A stretch of DNA of 41,156 nucleotides from Opitutaceae bacterium (GTDB lineage: Bacteria; Verrucomicrobiota; Verrucomicrobiia; Opitutales; Coraliomargaritaceae), in NCBI GenBank assembly GCA_009886465.1, contig QXZH01000108.1, positions 1-41,156 of the forward strand, given 5' to 3'. Every line of letters starts with the position of its first letter. Positions within the stretch are counted from its first letter, which is position 1. The translations under genes and the position numbers were made by a program. Of the stretch, positions 23,883 to 33,612 are shown one piece after another. The notes under the pieces are model-generated. The model had not been told where the DNA came from and did not search any database. It was given only the letters and a program-made list of their open reading frames with translations.

Positions 23883-26186
23883 TTAGCGGGTTTGCATTTT
23901 AGGATCCACGATATCACGGAGCACATCGCCCAACACATTATAGGCAATCACTGTGACAAAGATAGCAAAACCAGGAGTTAGCATCCACCAGAAATTCATG
24001 AAAAATACGATCATATTTCCCTGCGATTGCTTGAGCATCAAGCCCCACGAAGCGGAGGGCTCGGAGATGCCGAGGCCAAGGAAGGACAAGGCGGCCTCGG
24101 CCAGGATGTAACCAGGGATAGCTAGCGTGGCGGCCACGAGCAGGTAGCTCGCGATGTTAGGTAGAATGTGTTTGATCAAGATCATAGGTACGCACTGTCC
24201 CATGCTCTCAGCCGCAACAACAAACGGACGATTGCGTATCGAGAGCGTCATACCACGGATAATCCGTGCAGTGCCTGCCCAACCAATCACTGATAAAATT
24301 ACGATGATGACCATGTAGACCTGCGTCGGTGAAAAGTCAGGACTGATAAATGCGGAGCGGAGCGCGAGCAGGAGGTAGAGACCAGGGATCGACATTAACA
24401 ATTCCACTAAGCGCATGGCAACAAAGTCAACCGTGCCGCCATAGTAACCCGCTAGTGAGCCGACGATGAAGCCGAGTATAAGGGTGATCGAGATGCCTAT
24501 GAAACCAATCGAGAGCGAGACCTGAGAGCCGTGTAGCAAGCGACTAAATATATCGCGCCCCGTTGCGTCAGAACCAAGTAAATAAATCCGCGCTGCGGGG
24601 TCTTCCGTTTCGAGCTGAAAGAGTTTACGCTCCATCGGGATGAACCCGAACAATTTATAGGACTCGGACTTCGAAAACCAAACGATCGGCGCGGTCGCAT
24701 CCTCAGAATGGATGTAGGTAGGCGAACCAACAGCTTCTTTTTGATAGAGCTTAGCGTGTAGGGCACCGTCTTTCCAAGCATAGCCGGTCGGCGGGTGGTA
24801 GGGCTTTACAAGATTCTGTTGAGTGATTGGGTAAGGTGAAATTGCCGGCGCGAAAAGTGCCCCACAATAAAGTAAAGTAAGGACGGCCAGCGCAGCCGCC
24901 CCCATCGGACGACGTAAAACACCACCTATCAAACGGCGAAACAGAGTAAAGACGATGTAGCCGACGAGCAGCACACAGGCCACCGCAAGCAAGCCCACTA
25001 AAAGCAGGCCGATATATTTCAATACCAGACCAGTCATCCCGAGTAAGCTGGGGGCAAAAACTTCTAGTAAAATCTGAAGCGCGATGATGCCGATCAACAC
25101 GAGCCAAACGAGATTCGCCTTTTGCCCGCGAGCGCTGTTTTTCGCTCCACCCTCTTGGCGGATACGCGGATCCAGCCAGCCGAGTAGCAGGTCGGAGAAC
25201 AGATTACCAAAAACCAACATGACTACGCCGATAAGGACGCCGGCCATGACCACATACTGGTCCTCACGGATGAGCGCTTCGTAGATCAACTGCCCGAGAC
25301 CGGGATAGTTCATCACATTTTCAACGAGCAGTGCTCCTGAGAGCAGACTGGCAAAGGAATAACCAAATGCAGTAATCAGCGGGTTGATCGCATTTCGTAA
25401 GACGTGTTTAAACATAATCACACGCTGAGCTACCCCCTTAGCCCGTGCAGTGGTGGCAAACTCGGCCTGCATGTAATCAATGAAATTTGCCCGCATGATA
25501 CGCATCATCCCAGCGACACTCCCGATTCCCAAAACGACAGTCGGCAGTATCAGGTGATAGCCGTAGTCCAGGATGCGTGCCCAAAGACCGAGAAACTCAC
25601 TCTCAACGGACGAACGTCCGCCTTCTGGGAATATCCCTGTGATGGCGGCAAAATAGACCGCCAAAATAGCTAAGAAAAACTCAGGAATCGAGAGCGCAGC
25701 ATAGGCTAGGAGTGCAGAGATACGGTCAAAGATTGAGTCTTTATAAATAGCCGCGAGTACACCTAGCGGAATGGCGATGCACCATGCAAAGAAGATTGAA
25801 GTCAGCGAGAGGATGAAAGTGGCCGGCACTCGCTGTTTGAGTAGGGTGAACACTTCGACTTTATAAGTCCAAGACTCACCAAAATAAGGCCAGCCAAAGG
25901 AGAGTCCCTCTTCAGGCTGACCGACCCAAGGCCCGTATTTGACCGGCGAAATATTAGCCATCCAGTGCCCATAACGGACGAACCACGCAGTCGCTTCACC
26001 GTCGGCGTTGACGAGGCCGAGTTGACGCTCTTGCTGCTCAATGATCGCAGGATCAATATCTTTTGCGGCGCGCGCTTGCGTCAGAAAATCGCCTGGTGAT
26101 AGATACATGAGCAAAGAGACCAATAAACTCACCCCGAGTAAAAGCGGCACCAATGAAAACAGACGTCGTATAATGAAGGCAAACAT
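23883..26186 (-). CDS. Fused OppB-OppC peptide transporter permease
   Basis: One 767-residue protein containing both permease subunits of a peptide ABC importer. The N-terminal half (about 1-345) is OppB/DppB-like: IIRRLFSLVPLLLGVSLLVSLL, the PGDFL motif, then ARAKGVAQRVIMFKHVLRNAINP (EAA loop) and the closing DLLLGWLDPRIR. The middle (about 360-450) adds extra hydrophobic segments. The C-terminal half (about 450-767) is OppC/DppC-like: LFAPAISPYPI, GSDATGRDIFSRLLHGSQVSLSIG and a second EAA loop, AAESMGQCVPMILIKHILPN, followed by EAALSFLGLGISEPSASWGLML. Normally these are two proteins of about 310 and 300 residues. The reading frame is continuous, with no internal stop. The receptor gene ends 9 bases upstream. 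Confidence 0.92.
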   Translation of the reverse strand: MFAFIIRRLFSLVPLLLGVSLLVSLLMYLSPGDFLTQARAAKDIDPAIIEQQERQLGLVNADGEATAWFVRYGHWMANISPVKYGPWVGQPEEGLSFGWPYFGESWTYKVEVFTLLKQRVPATFILSLTSIFFAWCIAIPLGVLAAIYKDSIFDRISALLAYAALSIPEFFLAILAVYFAAITGIFPEGGRSSVESEFLGLWARILDYGYHLILPTVVLGIGSVAGMMRIMRANFIDYMQAEFATTARAKGVAQRVIMFKHVLRNAINPLITAFGYSFASLLSGALLVENVMNYPGLGQLIYEALIREDQYVVMAGVLIGVVMLVFGNLFSDLLLGWLDPRIRQEGGAKNSARGQKANLVWLVLIGIIALQILLEVFAPSLLGMTGLVLKYIGLLLVGLLAVACVLLVGYIVFTLFRRLIGGVLRRPMGAAALAVLTLLYCGALFAPAISPYPITQQNLVKPYHPPTGYAWKDGALHAKLYQKEAVGSPTYIHSEDATAPIVWFSKSESYKLFGFIPMERKLFQLETEDPAARIYLLGSDATGRDIFSRLLHGSQVSLSIGFIGISITLILGFIVGSLAGYYGGTVDFVAMRLVELLMSIPGLYLLLALRSAFISPDFSPTQVYMVIIVILSVIGWAGTARIIRGMTLSIRNRPFVVAAESMGQCVPMILIKHILPNIASYLLVAATLAIPGYILAEAALSFLGLGISEPSASWGLMLKQSQGNMIVFFMNFWWMLTPGFAIFVTVIAYNVLGDVLRDIVDPKMQTR

Positions 26187-26195
26187 GGTTAAGAT

Positions 26196-28010
26196 TTAGG
26201 GCTCGGGCGTCCAGATTTCTTCGATATTCCACAGGGTGGTACCGGCGGATGGCACAAATACATTTCGCCATTTATTTTTAACGCCAACGTATCCGTAGGG
26301 AGTAAAGCCGTAGAGCAAAGGCAGTTCTTCAGCGAGGATGGCTTGCACCTCGTGCATATAGGCCACCCGGGCGGCTTCGTCGAGAGTCCTCTCTTGCAGG
26401 CCAATCAGCTCATCGATGCGCGCCTCCCACTCAGTCGCGGGTTCGGATTGCTCAGGATACCATTGGTGAAATTGCCCACTGCTAAGAAAGAGAGCTTTAC
26501 TTCCGGAAGGATCATAGGATGCATCGGGGGAGCCCCAACCTAACATCGTCATATCGTAATTGAAAGTATCGTCGGTGCGTCGAAGTAAGGTGGCAAAGTC
26601 GCAACGCTCCATCTTTACGCTCAAGCCAAGCGCTTTCATATTTTCTACAAAAGTCACACCAATAGTGTCAAAGGACGCACTCTCTACGAGGAGTAAGGTG
26701 AACTCCACCAGAATGCCCTCACGGTCAAAAAGTTTGCCCTGCGCGTCCCAATAGAAGCCAGACTCAATCAGTAAATCACGAGCTTTTTCGGGGTCGTAAT
26801 CGTAACGGGGTAGATCGGGATTATGCCATTTGCCCTGAGCGGGTGCGATGATCGAGGTGAGCGGTTCGCCCTTTCCGAAGAGCAATGCATCAATTATACC
26901 CTGACGATTTGTCGCGTAGTGGACTGCTTGCCGAAAACGTTTGTCCGTAAACCACCGTAGCTTATGCGGAGACAGATAGGGCTTACCCGCTTCGTCGCTG
27001 CCACGGTGCTGATTGAACCAAAAAAAGTTCACACTTGATGAAGGACCCCGATCGTGGAGAGTAAAACCGTAGGTTCCAGCGGCTTCTTTAACCCATACGT
27101 TATCAGATGCACCGACCCCAGAAGCGTCGCTCTTACCCGTCGCAAAGTGTGCAACAGCGGTGTTCGACTCCGAAACGAACTTGAGGATGAAATAATCGAG
27201 ATAAGGCAAGCGCTGACCGCTCTGATCAATTTTCCAATAGTGCGGATTTGGGGTCAGCACTAGTCTCTCGCCAGGCTTGTAAGAAAAGATTGTAAACGGC
27301 CCCGTGCCGACGATCTCTTCAGGCGACTCTATCGCGACTTGGGTCGACCACTGTTTAGTAAAACTGCCGTCCTCGAATGATGCGTGGAGCTTGTGTTTGG
27401 GTAAAATCGGCTGTCTGATATCGTAGATGAAGGGCCCGTAAACAGTCGGCAGGTCGAAGCGCACCGTATAGTCGTCGACTTTTGTATAGCGTAGCTTTTC
27501 TCCATTGATTAGATACTGCTTATAGTAACGCGAGGGATACTTTGGGCGTAGCTTACCCGACTCGGGGTCTTGAATCTCGGTGAGTATACAATCGAAGGTA
27601 AAGATCACATCGTCTGCCGTAAAGGGACTGCCGTCACTCCAAAGCACACCACGACGGAGGTGAAAGGTGTAGGACTTTTTGTCCTCACCAATTTCCCAAG
27701 AACGCGCCAGCGCAGGCTCATAAGTCTGCGAAGACGGGTCAAAAGCAACTAGAGGTGTCAGTAAGCGAGTGAGCAGAACACTGGTAGAGAGATTGTTCGG
27801 AACTTGGGGATTGAAAGTCGTGGGCTGCGTCGTCTCGTTAAGCACAAAAATGCCTCCATAGCGTCCCAATGGAGCATCCGTAACAAAGGCATCCTCAGGT
27901 AGAGGATGAATCGCCCGCTCGATCTGAGGTGGCTCCACGCAGGCGGTCAGGCCAAGCAAAGCGAACAATATCAGTAAAAGCGGGGCAGTCTTATTTTTAA
28001 AGCGTGGCAC
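26196..28010 (-). CDS. Peptide ABC transporter substrate-binding lipoprotein
   Basis: Family-5 extracellular solute-binding protein of 604 residues that captures peptides (or related solutes) in the periplasm. It starts at a GTG (28010). The N-terminal signal ends in the lipobox LGLTAC with C24 as the lipidated residue. Family features follow: GGIFVLNETTQPTTFNPQ, then LVAFDPSSQTYEPALARSWEIGEDKKSYTFHLRRGVLWSDGSPFTADDVIFTFD, the usual SBP_bac_5 entry (about 85-140). Further on are VGTGPFTIFSYKPGERLVLTPNPHYW, the RQAVHYATNRQGI helix, and YDYDPEKARDLLIESGF. It is the first gene of the transporter operon and is divergent from the DUF1800 gene across 126 bases. The substrate cannot be read from the sequence. 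Confidence 0.93.
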   Translation of the reverse strand: MPRFKNKTAPLLLILFALLGLTACVEPPQIERAIHPLPEDAFVTDAPLGRYGGIFVLNETTQPTTFNPQVPNNLSTSVLLTRLLTPLVAFDPSSQTYEPALARSWEIGEDKKSYTFHLRRGVLWSDGSPFTADDVIFTFDCILTEIQDPESGKLRPKYPSRYYKQYLINGEKLRYTKVDDYTVRFDLPTVYGPFIYDIRQPILPKHKLHASFEDGSFTKQWSTQVAIESPEEIVGTGPFTIFSYKPGERLVLTPNPHYWKIDQSGQRLPYLDYFILKFVSESNTAVAHFATGKSDASGVGASDNVWVKEAAGTYGFTLHDRGPSSSVNFFWFNQHRGSDEAGKPYLSPHKLRWFTDKRFRQAVHYATNRQGIIDALLFGKGEPLTSIIAPAQGKWHNPDLPRYDYDPEKARDLLIESGFYWDAQGKLFDREGILVEFTLLLVESASFDTIGVTFVENMKALGLSVKMERCDFATLLRRTDDTFNYDMTMLGWGSPDASYDPSGSKALFLSSGQFHQWYPEQSEPATEWEARIDELIGLQERTLDEAARVAYMHEVQAILAEELPLLYGFTPYGYVGVKNKWRNVFVPSAGTTLWNIEEIWTPEP

Positions 28011-28136
28011 GATGTAATCGCTCAGCGAAACTAGCCGTAAGGCTTAGTTCAACGCTTTTCCGGCATTTTTCAGCGCTATTTAAGGAATTTGAAACTTTTC
28101 AACTGCGCCCGACTATGTAAAATAATACAAATTGTC

Positions 28137-29642
28137 ATGTCTACCCTACTCCCCACCCCTGATACATTCGCTGTAAAAGATGCTTGGAAACCTTTGCCAG
28201 GCGGCTTTTGGGGCATGCAAACTGCCCAACATTTCCTTCGGCGTGTCGGTTTTTCCGCGACTCCAGAAGCGGTGACCTCCGCCCTGCGCAGTTCACCAGG
28301 TGCCTATATCGAAAAGGCCTACAGAGCAGGTGCTGTGTTGCCCCGATCTGAGGACTTGAAGACATTCACGGACGGAACGCCTGCACGCTATCAAAACATG
28401 TATAAAACCAAAGATGCAGAGGCAAAGCGGGAACTGCGTCGAGAATTGCAACGTGAGGAAAACGAACTATTTCGCAGTTTCGCGATGGATTGGTTTCATT
28501 ACGTGCGCGAGCCGGAAAATAGCGCCCGCGAAAAGCTCGTGATGTTTTTACAAGATATCTTTGTCGTGGAACAGCAAAAGGTTAAAGATCCTCAACAGCT
28601 CTACGCCATGCAGCAAATGCTCCGTGACGGCACGACGCTCAGCTACCCCGAGCTATGTAAGCGCGTCAGTCGCGAGCCAGCGATGATACGCTATCTAGAC
28701 CTCGACAAAAACACTGCCAAAAAGCCGAACGAGAACTTCGCTCGAGAGCTCTTTGAACTATTTACACTCGGAGAGGGTAATTATAACGAAAACGACATTA
28801 AGGAAGCCTCGCGCGCCTTCACAGGCTACCGCACAATGAAGCGCTACAAATATTACCAAGCAAAAAAGTTCCAAGATGAGTCCGAGAAAACCGTCTTCGG
28901 TGAGACGGGCAACTGGGATGGCGACGATGTGATCGACCTCACCTTCAAGCAGCCCGCCGCGAGGACTTTTCTAATCCGCGAGTTGATAAAGTTTTACCTG
29001 ACCGAAGAAGCCGTCGACGAAGCCTATATCGAAGCGCTTGGTGAACAGTGGGCAGATCACCAATTTAGCCTACCCTACCTAACGAAGACCTTCTTTGAAA
29101 GCCGCCTCTTTTTCCATCCTGCCTATCGTGGCAACATGGTTAAAAGCCCCGTTCATTTTCATATCGGCCTCTGCCAAGATCTCCGCATAGATGTCGCACC
29201 CTTTCAATCCCGCGTGCTCCGCGGCATGGCTACCATGGGGCAAGCTTTTTACAACCCACCCAACGTCCGTGGGTGGCTCTACGGTGAGTACTGGATCAAC
29301 TCTACCACAATCAGTGCGCGCCGCCAGCTAGTCGACTACCTCTTTGCAAACCTCAACGAGAAGAGACTCAATGGTAACGAAAAGCGTGCCCTCTCCGCGG
29401 CCCGCGAGGCAGGACGAGGCAACTTCCTCGTCACTAACGAGCGCCTTAAACAAGTCCTCAGCCTTGCCTCCGACGATCTGGCTAAACACTTTACGACCTA
29501 CTTTATCACTGAGCCCTCTCGCGCCAATTACTCGAAGTCTCTCAAAAAAATTATCGGCGACACCTCCAACGAAGGCGCCGCCAGGCGCGTCCGTTCTGCC
29601 ATTATCGCTCTCCTCCAATCGCCCGCTTACAATCTGAGCTAG
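28137..29642 (+). CDS. DUF1800 family protein
   Basis: 501 residues from the ATG at 28137; an upstream in-frame ATG at 28089 would add 16 residues that look unrelated. DUF1800 hallmarks are visible: AQHFLRRVGFSATPEAV near residue 30, MDWFHYVREPENSAREKLVMFLQDIFVV, RYLDLDKNTAKKPNENFARELFELFTLGEGNYNENDIKEASRAFTGY, and PNVRGWLYGEYWINS. No signal peptide is evident in the N-terminus. Function is unknown; the family is abundant in Planctomycetota, Verrucomicrobiota and some Bacteroidota and nearly always sits beside a DUF1501 gene, as here (59 bases apart, same strand). The pair most likely acts together in the envelope. Confidence 0.9.
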   Translation: MSTLLPTPDTFAVKDAWKPLPGGFWGMQTAQHFLRRVGFSATPEAVTSALRSSPGAYIEKAYRAGAVLPRSEDLKTFTDGTPARYQNMYKTKDAEAKRELRRELQREENELFRSFAMDWFHYVREPENSAREKLVMFLQDIFVVEQQKVKDPQQLYAMQQMLRDGTTLSYPELCKRVSREPAMIRYLDLDKNTAKKPNENFARELFELFTLGEGNYNENDIKEASRAFTGYRTMKRYKYYQAKKFQDESEKTVFGETGNWDGDDVIDLTFKQPAARTFLIRELIKFYLTEEAVDEAYIEALGEQWADHQFSLPYLTKTFFESRLFFHPAYRGNMVKSPVHFHIGLCQDLRIDVAPFQSRVLRGMATMGQAFYNPPNVRGWLYGEYWINSTTISARRQLVDYLFANLNEKRLNGNEKRALSAAREAGRGNFLVTNERLKQVLSLASDDLAKHFTTYFITEPSRANYSKSLKKIIGDTSNEGAARRVRSAIIALLQSPAYNLS

Positions 29643-29701
29643 CGCACAGGATCTCCAGTTTTCTAGTTTCCACATACTCCTTACTCACCACTCTCTACTT
29701 C

Positions 29702-30937
29702 ATGCAAAACCTACCCTTAACTCGTCGTGAATTTGTCCGCGGTGCCGGTGGCCTAGGCTTCCTCGCCTTTAGTGGTGTCGCTCCAGCCTTTCTAGCTCGC
29801 AGTGCCATGGCGCAGACCCCCGCCCCGGAGCGTGACCGCAGCATTCTCGTCATCGTGCAACTCGCAGGTGGCAACGATGGGCTCAACACTGTTATACCTT
29901 TTACTGACGACCGGTACTATAATTTGCGCCCAACGCTCGGCCTAAAAAATAATCTACTCGAGCTCAACGATGACCTCGCTCTCCACCCCGCTTGCCATCC
30001 GCTCCACGAGCTCTACGGCGAAGGCAAACTATCCATCGTTCAAAACGTCGGCTACCCCAATCCCAACCGCAGCCACTTTCGTTCAACTGAGATCTGGGAA
30101 ACTGCGAGTGATTCTGATACCTTCCAACGCGAGGGCTGGCTCGGTCGCTACTTTGACAACGACTGCGCGGGTAGTCCCAAAGCAGAGAGTGTCGACGCCG
30201 ATCCCGCCGCAATCCACGTAGGCGACATGATCCCCCAGACCTACCTCTCCCAGGAGTCGCATTCGCTCTTTGGCATGAAGCACTATGGTAAGTTCGACCG
30301 TGGCCAAGACCCCGCCGACCTCGCCTATGAAAAGTTACTCCAAGCCGACCACATCGAAGGCAATGCTAGCTATCTTCAGCACACTATGATGAATACACTC
30401 GTTACCGAGCGACGCGTGGAAAAAATAATCGGCAAATACAAACCCCAGACCACCTATCCTGGCACCAAGCTTGCCCAATCACTCAAACGGGTCGCCGCCC
30501 TCATTCACGCCGACATGGAGACCCGTGTTTACTTCGTTTCCCAAGGCGGGTATGATACCCACGCCAACCAATTATACAACCACCAGCGGCTCCTGACCGA
30601 GCTTTCTACGAGCATGAGCGCCTTCCAAAAAGACCTCACCGCACACGGTAAAGATGACCAAGTCATGACTATGACCTTCTCTGAGTTCGGCCGACGCCCC
30701 GCCGAAAACGGTAGCGGCGGCACCGACCATGGCACTGCCGCCCCTCTCTTTGTAATGGGTTCAAAAGTCAAAGGCGGCCTCCTCGGCCAGACCCCCGAAC
30801 TTGTGACCGACTCCAAAAAAGACCTCAAATACTCGACGGACTTCCGAGGCGTCTACAGCAGCGTCCTCGACAAATGGCTTGAAGCCGACTCCAGCAAAAT
30901 TCTCGGTGATAAATACGAGCACGTCCCCTTTGTGTAG
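29702..30937 (+). CDS. DUF1501 family protein, Tat-exported
   Basis: 411 residues. The N-terminus contains a twin-arginine signal, TRREFVRGAGGLGFLAFSGV, ending near ARSAMAQ, so export in the folded state is predicted. The body shows DUF1501 features: ILVIVQLAGGNDGLNTVIPF near 50-70, a conserved stretch with QNVGYPNPNRSHFRSTEIWETA, and the C-terminal TFSEFGRRPAENGSGGTDHGTAAPLFVMGSKVKGGL. The family is related in fold to alkaline phosphatase/sulfatase enzymes; the GTDHG and SEFGRR motifs are plausible metal or active-site residues by analogy. It follows the DUF1800 gene and ends 116 bases before a convergent MFS gene. The biochemical role is not established. Confidence 0.92.
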   Translation: MQNLPLTRREFVRGAGGLGFLAFSGVAPAFLARSAMAQTPAPERDRSILVIVQLAGGNDGLNTVIPFTDDRYYNLRPTLGLKNNLLELNDDLALHPACHPLHELYGEGKLSIVQNVGYPNPNRSHFRSTEIWETASDSDTFQREGWLGRYFDNDCAGSPKAESVDADPAAIHVGDMIPQTYLSQESHSLFGMKHYGKFDRGQDPADLAYEKLLQADHIEGNASYLQHTMMNTLVTERRVEKIIGKYKPQTTYPGTKLAQSLKRVAALIHADMETRVYFVSQGGYDTHANQLYNHQRLLTELSTSMSAFQKDLTAHGKDDQVMTMTFSEFGRRPAENGSGGTDHGTAAPLFVMGSKVKGGLLGQTPELVTDSKKDLKYSTDFRGVYSSVLDKWLEADSSKILGDKYEHVPFV

Positions 30938-31053
30938 CGGAAGAAGGCACAACAGTGTGCGATCTTACTGGTCACCTCCTTGCATTGAGGAGCTGAGCCA
31001 ATTAAAACGCATAGCGTGCTAGAGTGTGTTTACGACCTTAGCGAGTTTGGTGA

Positions 31054-32388
31054 CTACGACTTCCGCCCGAACCGTATCCAATGAATCACGAACACCATCA
31101 CAGCAGTAAACGCGAAATAACAAGGGAAGAACTGCAGGGATTCGACAAATACCAAATGCTGCGCCGCTTCGCCCGTGGCTGAATTACCCGCCTTCGCTTT
31201 GATCCATACAATCAAACCAGAATACATGATCGAGACCGCTCCATAGCTAAAATTGGTCGAGAGCCCGCGGAAGCTCAGCACCGTCGCCCGTTGCTCGGAA
31301 GGTGCTGCCTCGTTCAAATAACGACTCACAAAAAATCCCATCAACTGGATCGACGCATAAAGTAAAACCGCAGGAAGGATACCCAAAACCGGAATCGCCA
31401 AACTTAAGCCCATCAACCCGACCATGACTGTGCCCACCGTGAGTAAAAAGTTTTTCACTGGTGTGTTCTTCTCTGCAAGCAACCGCGCAATACGCGGCAC
31501 AAAAAGCCCCATCAGCGCCATACCTGAACCAATCAATCCATAACTCGCAATCGGTAGCTCAATGACGCTCCAATACTCACTCGCCAGAGTGAGGAACTGC
31601 CGCACGACGCTATCAATCGCCATCGCTGCTAGGATGATGGCAAAGGGCAAAGGAGTCGCCCAAATCCAACGCGTGGCAGCACCAGTTAGTCGCCAGCTAT
31701 TGGCCAAGGTCTCGCGCACGGTTCCGCCTTTCTCGGCGGGTGGCTCCCTCATACGCAGCGCCATACAAAAAACAACGATACCCGAAAAGAAAGTCAGTAA
31801 AATCGGCAATTTGATCAGCTGTGTTTGTTCGACAATGAAAGAGATACCAAAGAACTGAAAGACCGCGTTCACCATCTGTGGATCATAAACCGCCGCACCA
31901 ATCATCATGGCAAAAAAGAAAGCCAAGGATGTGTCGCGCTGGACCCTTTCCAGCACTTTACCCCACTCACCCTCAAGGCCTGCAGCTTTGAGTGAATCAT
32001 AAGCCAGCGCTTCATCCGCCCCACTTACCGCTGCTTCAGCCGCGCCGCTAAGTAGGCGATTAAATGCAAAAAGCACAAAGAGCCAAGTCCCAGCACCAAT
32101 CGGCGCCACCAGAAGCACTGCCATTTCAAAGAGCATGCAAACAGCGCCAAATATCAGTAGCTTGCGCCGACCAATCGTATCGGCTAGCGCGCCCGAGGGA
32201 ATCTCCAACGCAACAATCGTTACCGCCCAAAGTGCATTGAGCATCCCAAACTGCCCAAGTGTGAGCCCGTAATCTAGAAACAACAGTGCATATACCGGAT
32301 AGTAAAAACGCGCCGAAAAGAACGCGCGGAAGAGCGTAAAGTTGCGCACGTTGCGCCTTGCTGTGGTTTCTAGGTCTGCGGAGGACAT
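31054..32388 (-). CDS. MFS permease of unknown substrate
   Basis: 444 residues with about 12 hydrophobic segments. The MFS loop 2-3 motif is clear as EIPSGALADTIGRRKLLIFGAV (about 60-82). RYLNEAAPSEQRATVLSFRGLSTNFSYGA near 370 is a loop 10-11-type motif seen in the multidrug/DHA-like and related permeases. The N-terminus SADLETTARRNVRNFTLFRAFFSARFYYPVYALLFLDYGL lacks a signal peptide. The substrate cannot be told; the even charge pattern and the PSEQRATVLS motif fit a drug-proton antiporter as well as a metabolite exporter. It converges with the DUF1501 gene and is divergent from the YhaM-like gene across 226 bases, where I see no firm regulatory site. Confidence 0.85.
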   Translation of the reverse strand: MSSADLETTARRNVRNFTLFRAFFSARFYYPVYALLFLDYGLTLGQFGMLNALWAVTIVALEIPSGALADTIGRRKLLIFGAVCMLFEMAVLLVAPIGAGTWLFVLFAFNRLLSGAAEAAVSGADEALAYDSLKAAGLEGEWGKVLERVQRDTSLAFFFAMMIGAAVYDPQMVNAVFQFFGISFIVEQTQLIKLPILLTFFSGIVVFCMALRMREPPAEKGGTVRETLANSWRLTGAATRWIWATPLPFAIILAAMAIDSVVRQFLTLASEYWSVIELPIASYGLIGSGMALMGLFVPRIARLLAEKNTPVKNFLLTVGTVMVGLMGLSLAIPVLGILPAVLLYASIQLMGFFVSRYLNEAAPSEQRATVLSFRGLSTNFSYGAVSIMYSGLIVWIKAKAGNSATGEAAQHLVFVESLQFFPCYFAFTAVMVFVIHWIRFGRKS

Positions 32389-32614
32389 ATTAGTGTTAAG
32401 AAGTCAGAAAGCAGAAGGAAAGATAAAGCAACCCCCATCCCCGATCGGTGCTTTCCTTAGCGTAAAATTTTAAAAGATCCTTCGTGAACCACTTCGCAGC
32501 GGGGAAGCTTAAGCTACAATTGTAAAAGCACTTGCCCCATTGACGGCAATAACGGAGGATCATGGGAACGCTTCTAGTTTTTATCCTTCCCACCTTTAAA
32601 CTCTCCACCCAACA

Positions 32615-33598
32615 ATGAGCGAATTCAAGACTGTCCAAGAACTTAAGCAACTCGATCCTGCCATCGCGGCACCCTTCCGAAGTATCTTCATTCTTCGTCG
32701 TAAGACAGTTAAGACAGCCAAGAATGGCAACCCCTTCCTCAGTGTCGAACTCGGCGACGCGGGCGGCAGTTTTACCGCCAACGCCTTTGGCGATTCGGCT
32801 GTTTTCACTTCACTCGAAAATGTAGCCGAAGGCTCAATGATACGCCTATCTGGTAAAACTGAGTATTACCAGGACCGCTTCTCTCCACGTCTCCAAGCAG
32901 CCGAAGAAGTGGCGGCGGACGACGAGGAAGCGAAAAGCATGCTTAGCCAGTTAGTAGAGGTTCCGCCCGAGTCTGAAGACGAACTCTGGGCGCACATTGA
33001 AGAAGCGATCGCCGCAATTGATCACCTGCAGTTGCGCGAAACTGTGCGGCGCGTAATGGACGAAATGGGCTCACATTTTCGTATCAGCACGGCAGCGATC
33101 AGCATGCACCATGCCTACCGCCACGGTTTACTGGAGCACACCACGCACATGGTGCGTGCAGCTCGCGCCCTGCTACCACTCTATCCGCAAGTCGACGCCG
33201 ACCTCGCCATTGCAGGCATCATTTTACACGACATTGGTAAACTCGAGGAATACATCGGTGAATTTGCAGCTAAAGTGAGTCGCATAGGCACGCTGCAAGG
33301 CCACGTCGTACTAGGTTTCCGCACTGCGCGTAAAGCAGCCATCCAAAGCAAGCTCAACGCCGACCTGACCGAGCGCCTAGAGCACGTCATTCTCAGCCAC
33401 CAAGGCGAAAAGGAATGGGGCGCCGCCGCTATGGCTGCTACCCCAGAGGCAGTCTTCGTTTCCATGATCGACAACCTCGATGCCAAAATGGGCATGGTAC
33501 AACGTGTCTTGAGAAACTCCCCCGAAGGCGAAGAATTTTCCGAATATCTGATGGGCTTGAAAACACGCGTCTTACTCACACCGCCAGACAAAAGTTAG
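32615..33598 (+). CDS. YhaM-like 3'-5' exoribonuclease (OB-fold plus HD domain)
   Basis: 327 residues. The N-terminal OB-fold nucleic-acid-binding domain (about 15-95: FILRRKTVKTAKNGNPFLSVELGD, IRLSGKTEYYQDRFSPRLQ) is followed by an HD-superfamily metal-dependent hydrolase domain (about 160-300). Metal ligands appear as H175/H178 in LLEHTTHM and the HD pair H205-D206 in GIILHDIGKLEEY, with a further histidine in HVILSHQG. This two-domain order is that of Bacillus YhaM, an exoribonuclease that degrades RNA from the 3' end. A role limited to DNA or other substrates cannot be excluded. The stop codon TAG at 33596-33598 overlaps the first base of an in-frame GTG of cdd, so the two are probably coupled. 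Confidence 0.9.
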   Translation: MSEFKTVQELKQLDPAIAAPFRSIFILRRKTVKTAKNGNPFLSVELGDAGGSFTANAFGDSAVFTSLENVAEGSMIRLSGKTEYYQDRFSPRLQAAEEVAADDEEAKSMLSQLVEVPPESEDELWAHIEEAIAAIDHLQLRETVRRVMDEMGSHFRISTAAISMHHAYRHGLLEHTTHMVRAARALLPLYPQVDADLAIAGIILHDIGKLEEYIGEFAAKVSRIGTLQGHVVLGFRTARKAAIQSKLNADLTERLEHVILSHQGEKEWGAAAMAATPEAVFVSMIDNLDAKMGMVQRVLRNSPEGEEFSEYLMGLKTRVLLTPPDKS

Positions 33599-33612
33599 TG
33601 ACTCCCTGTGTG

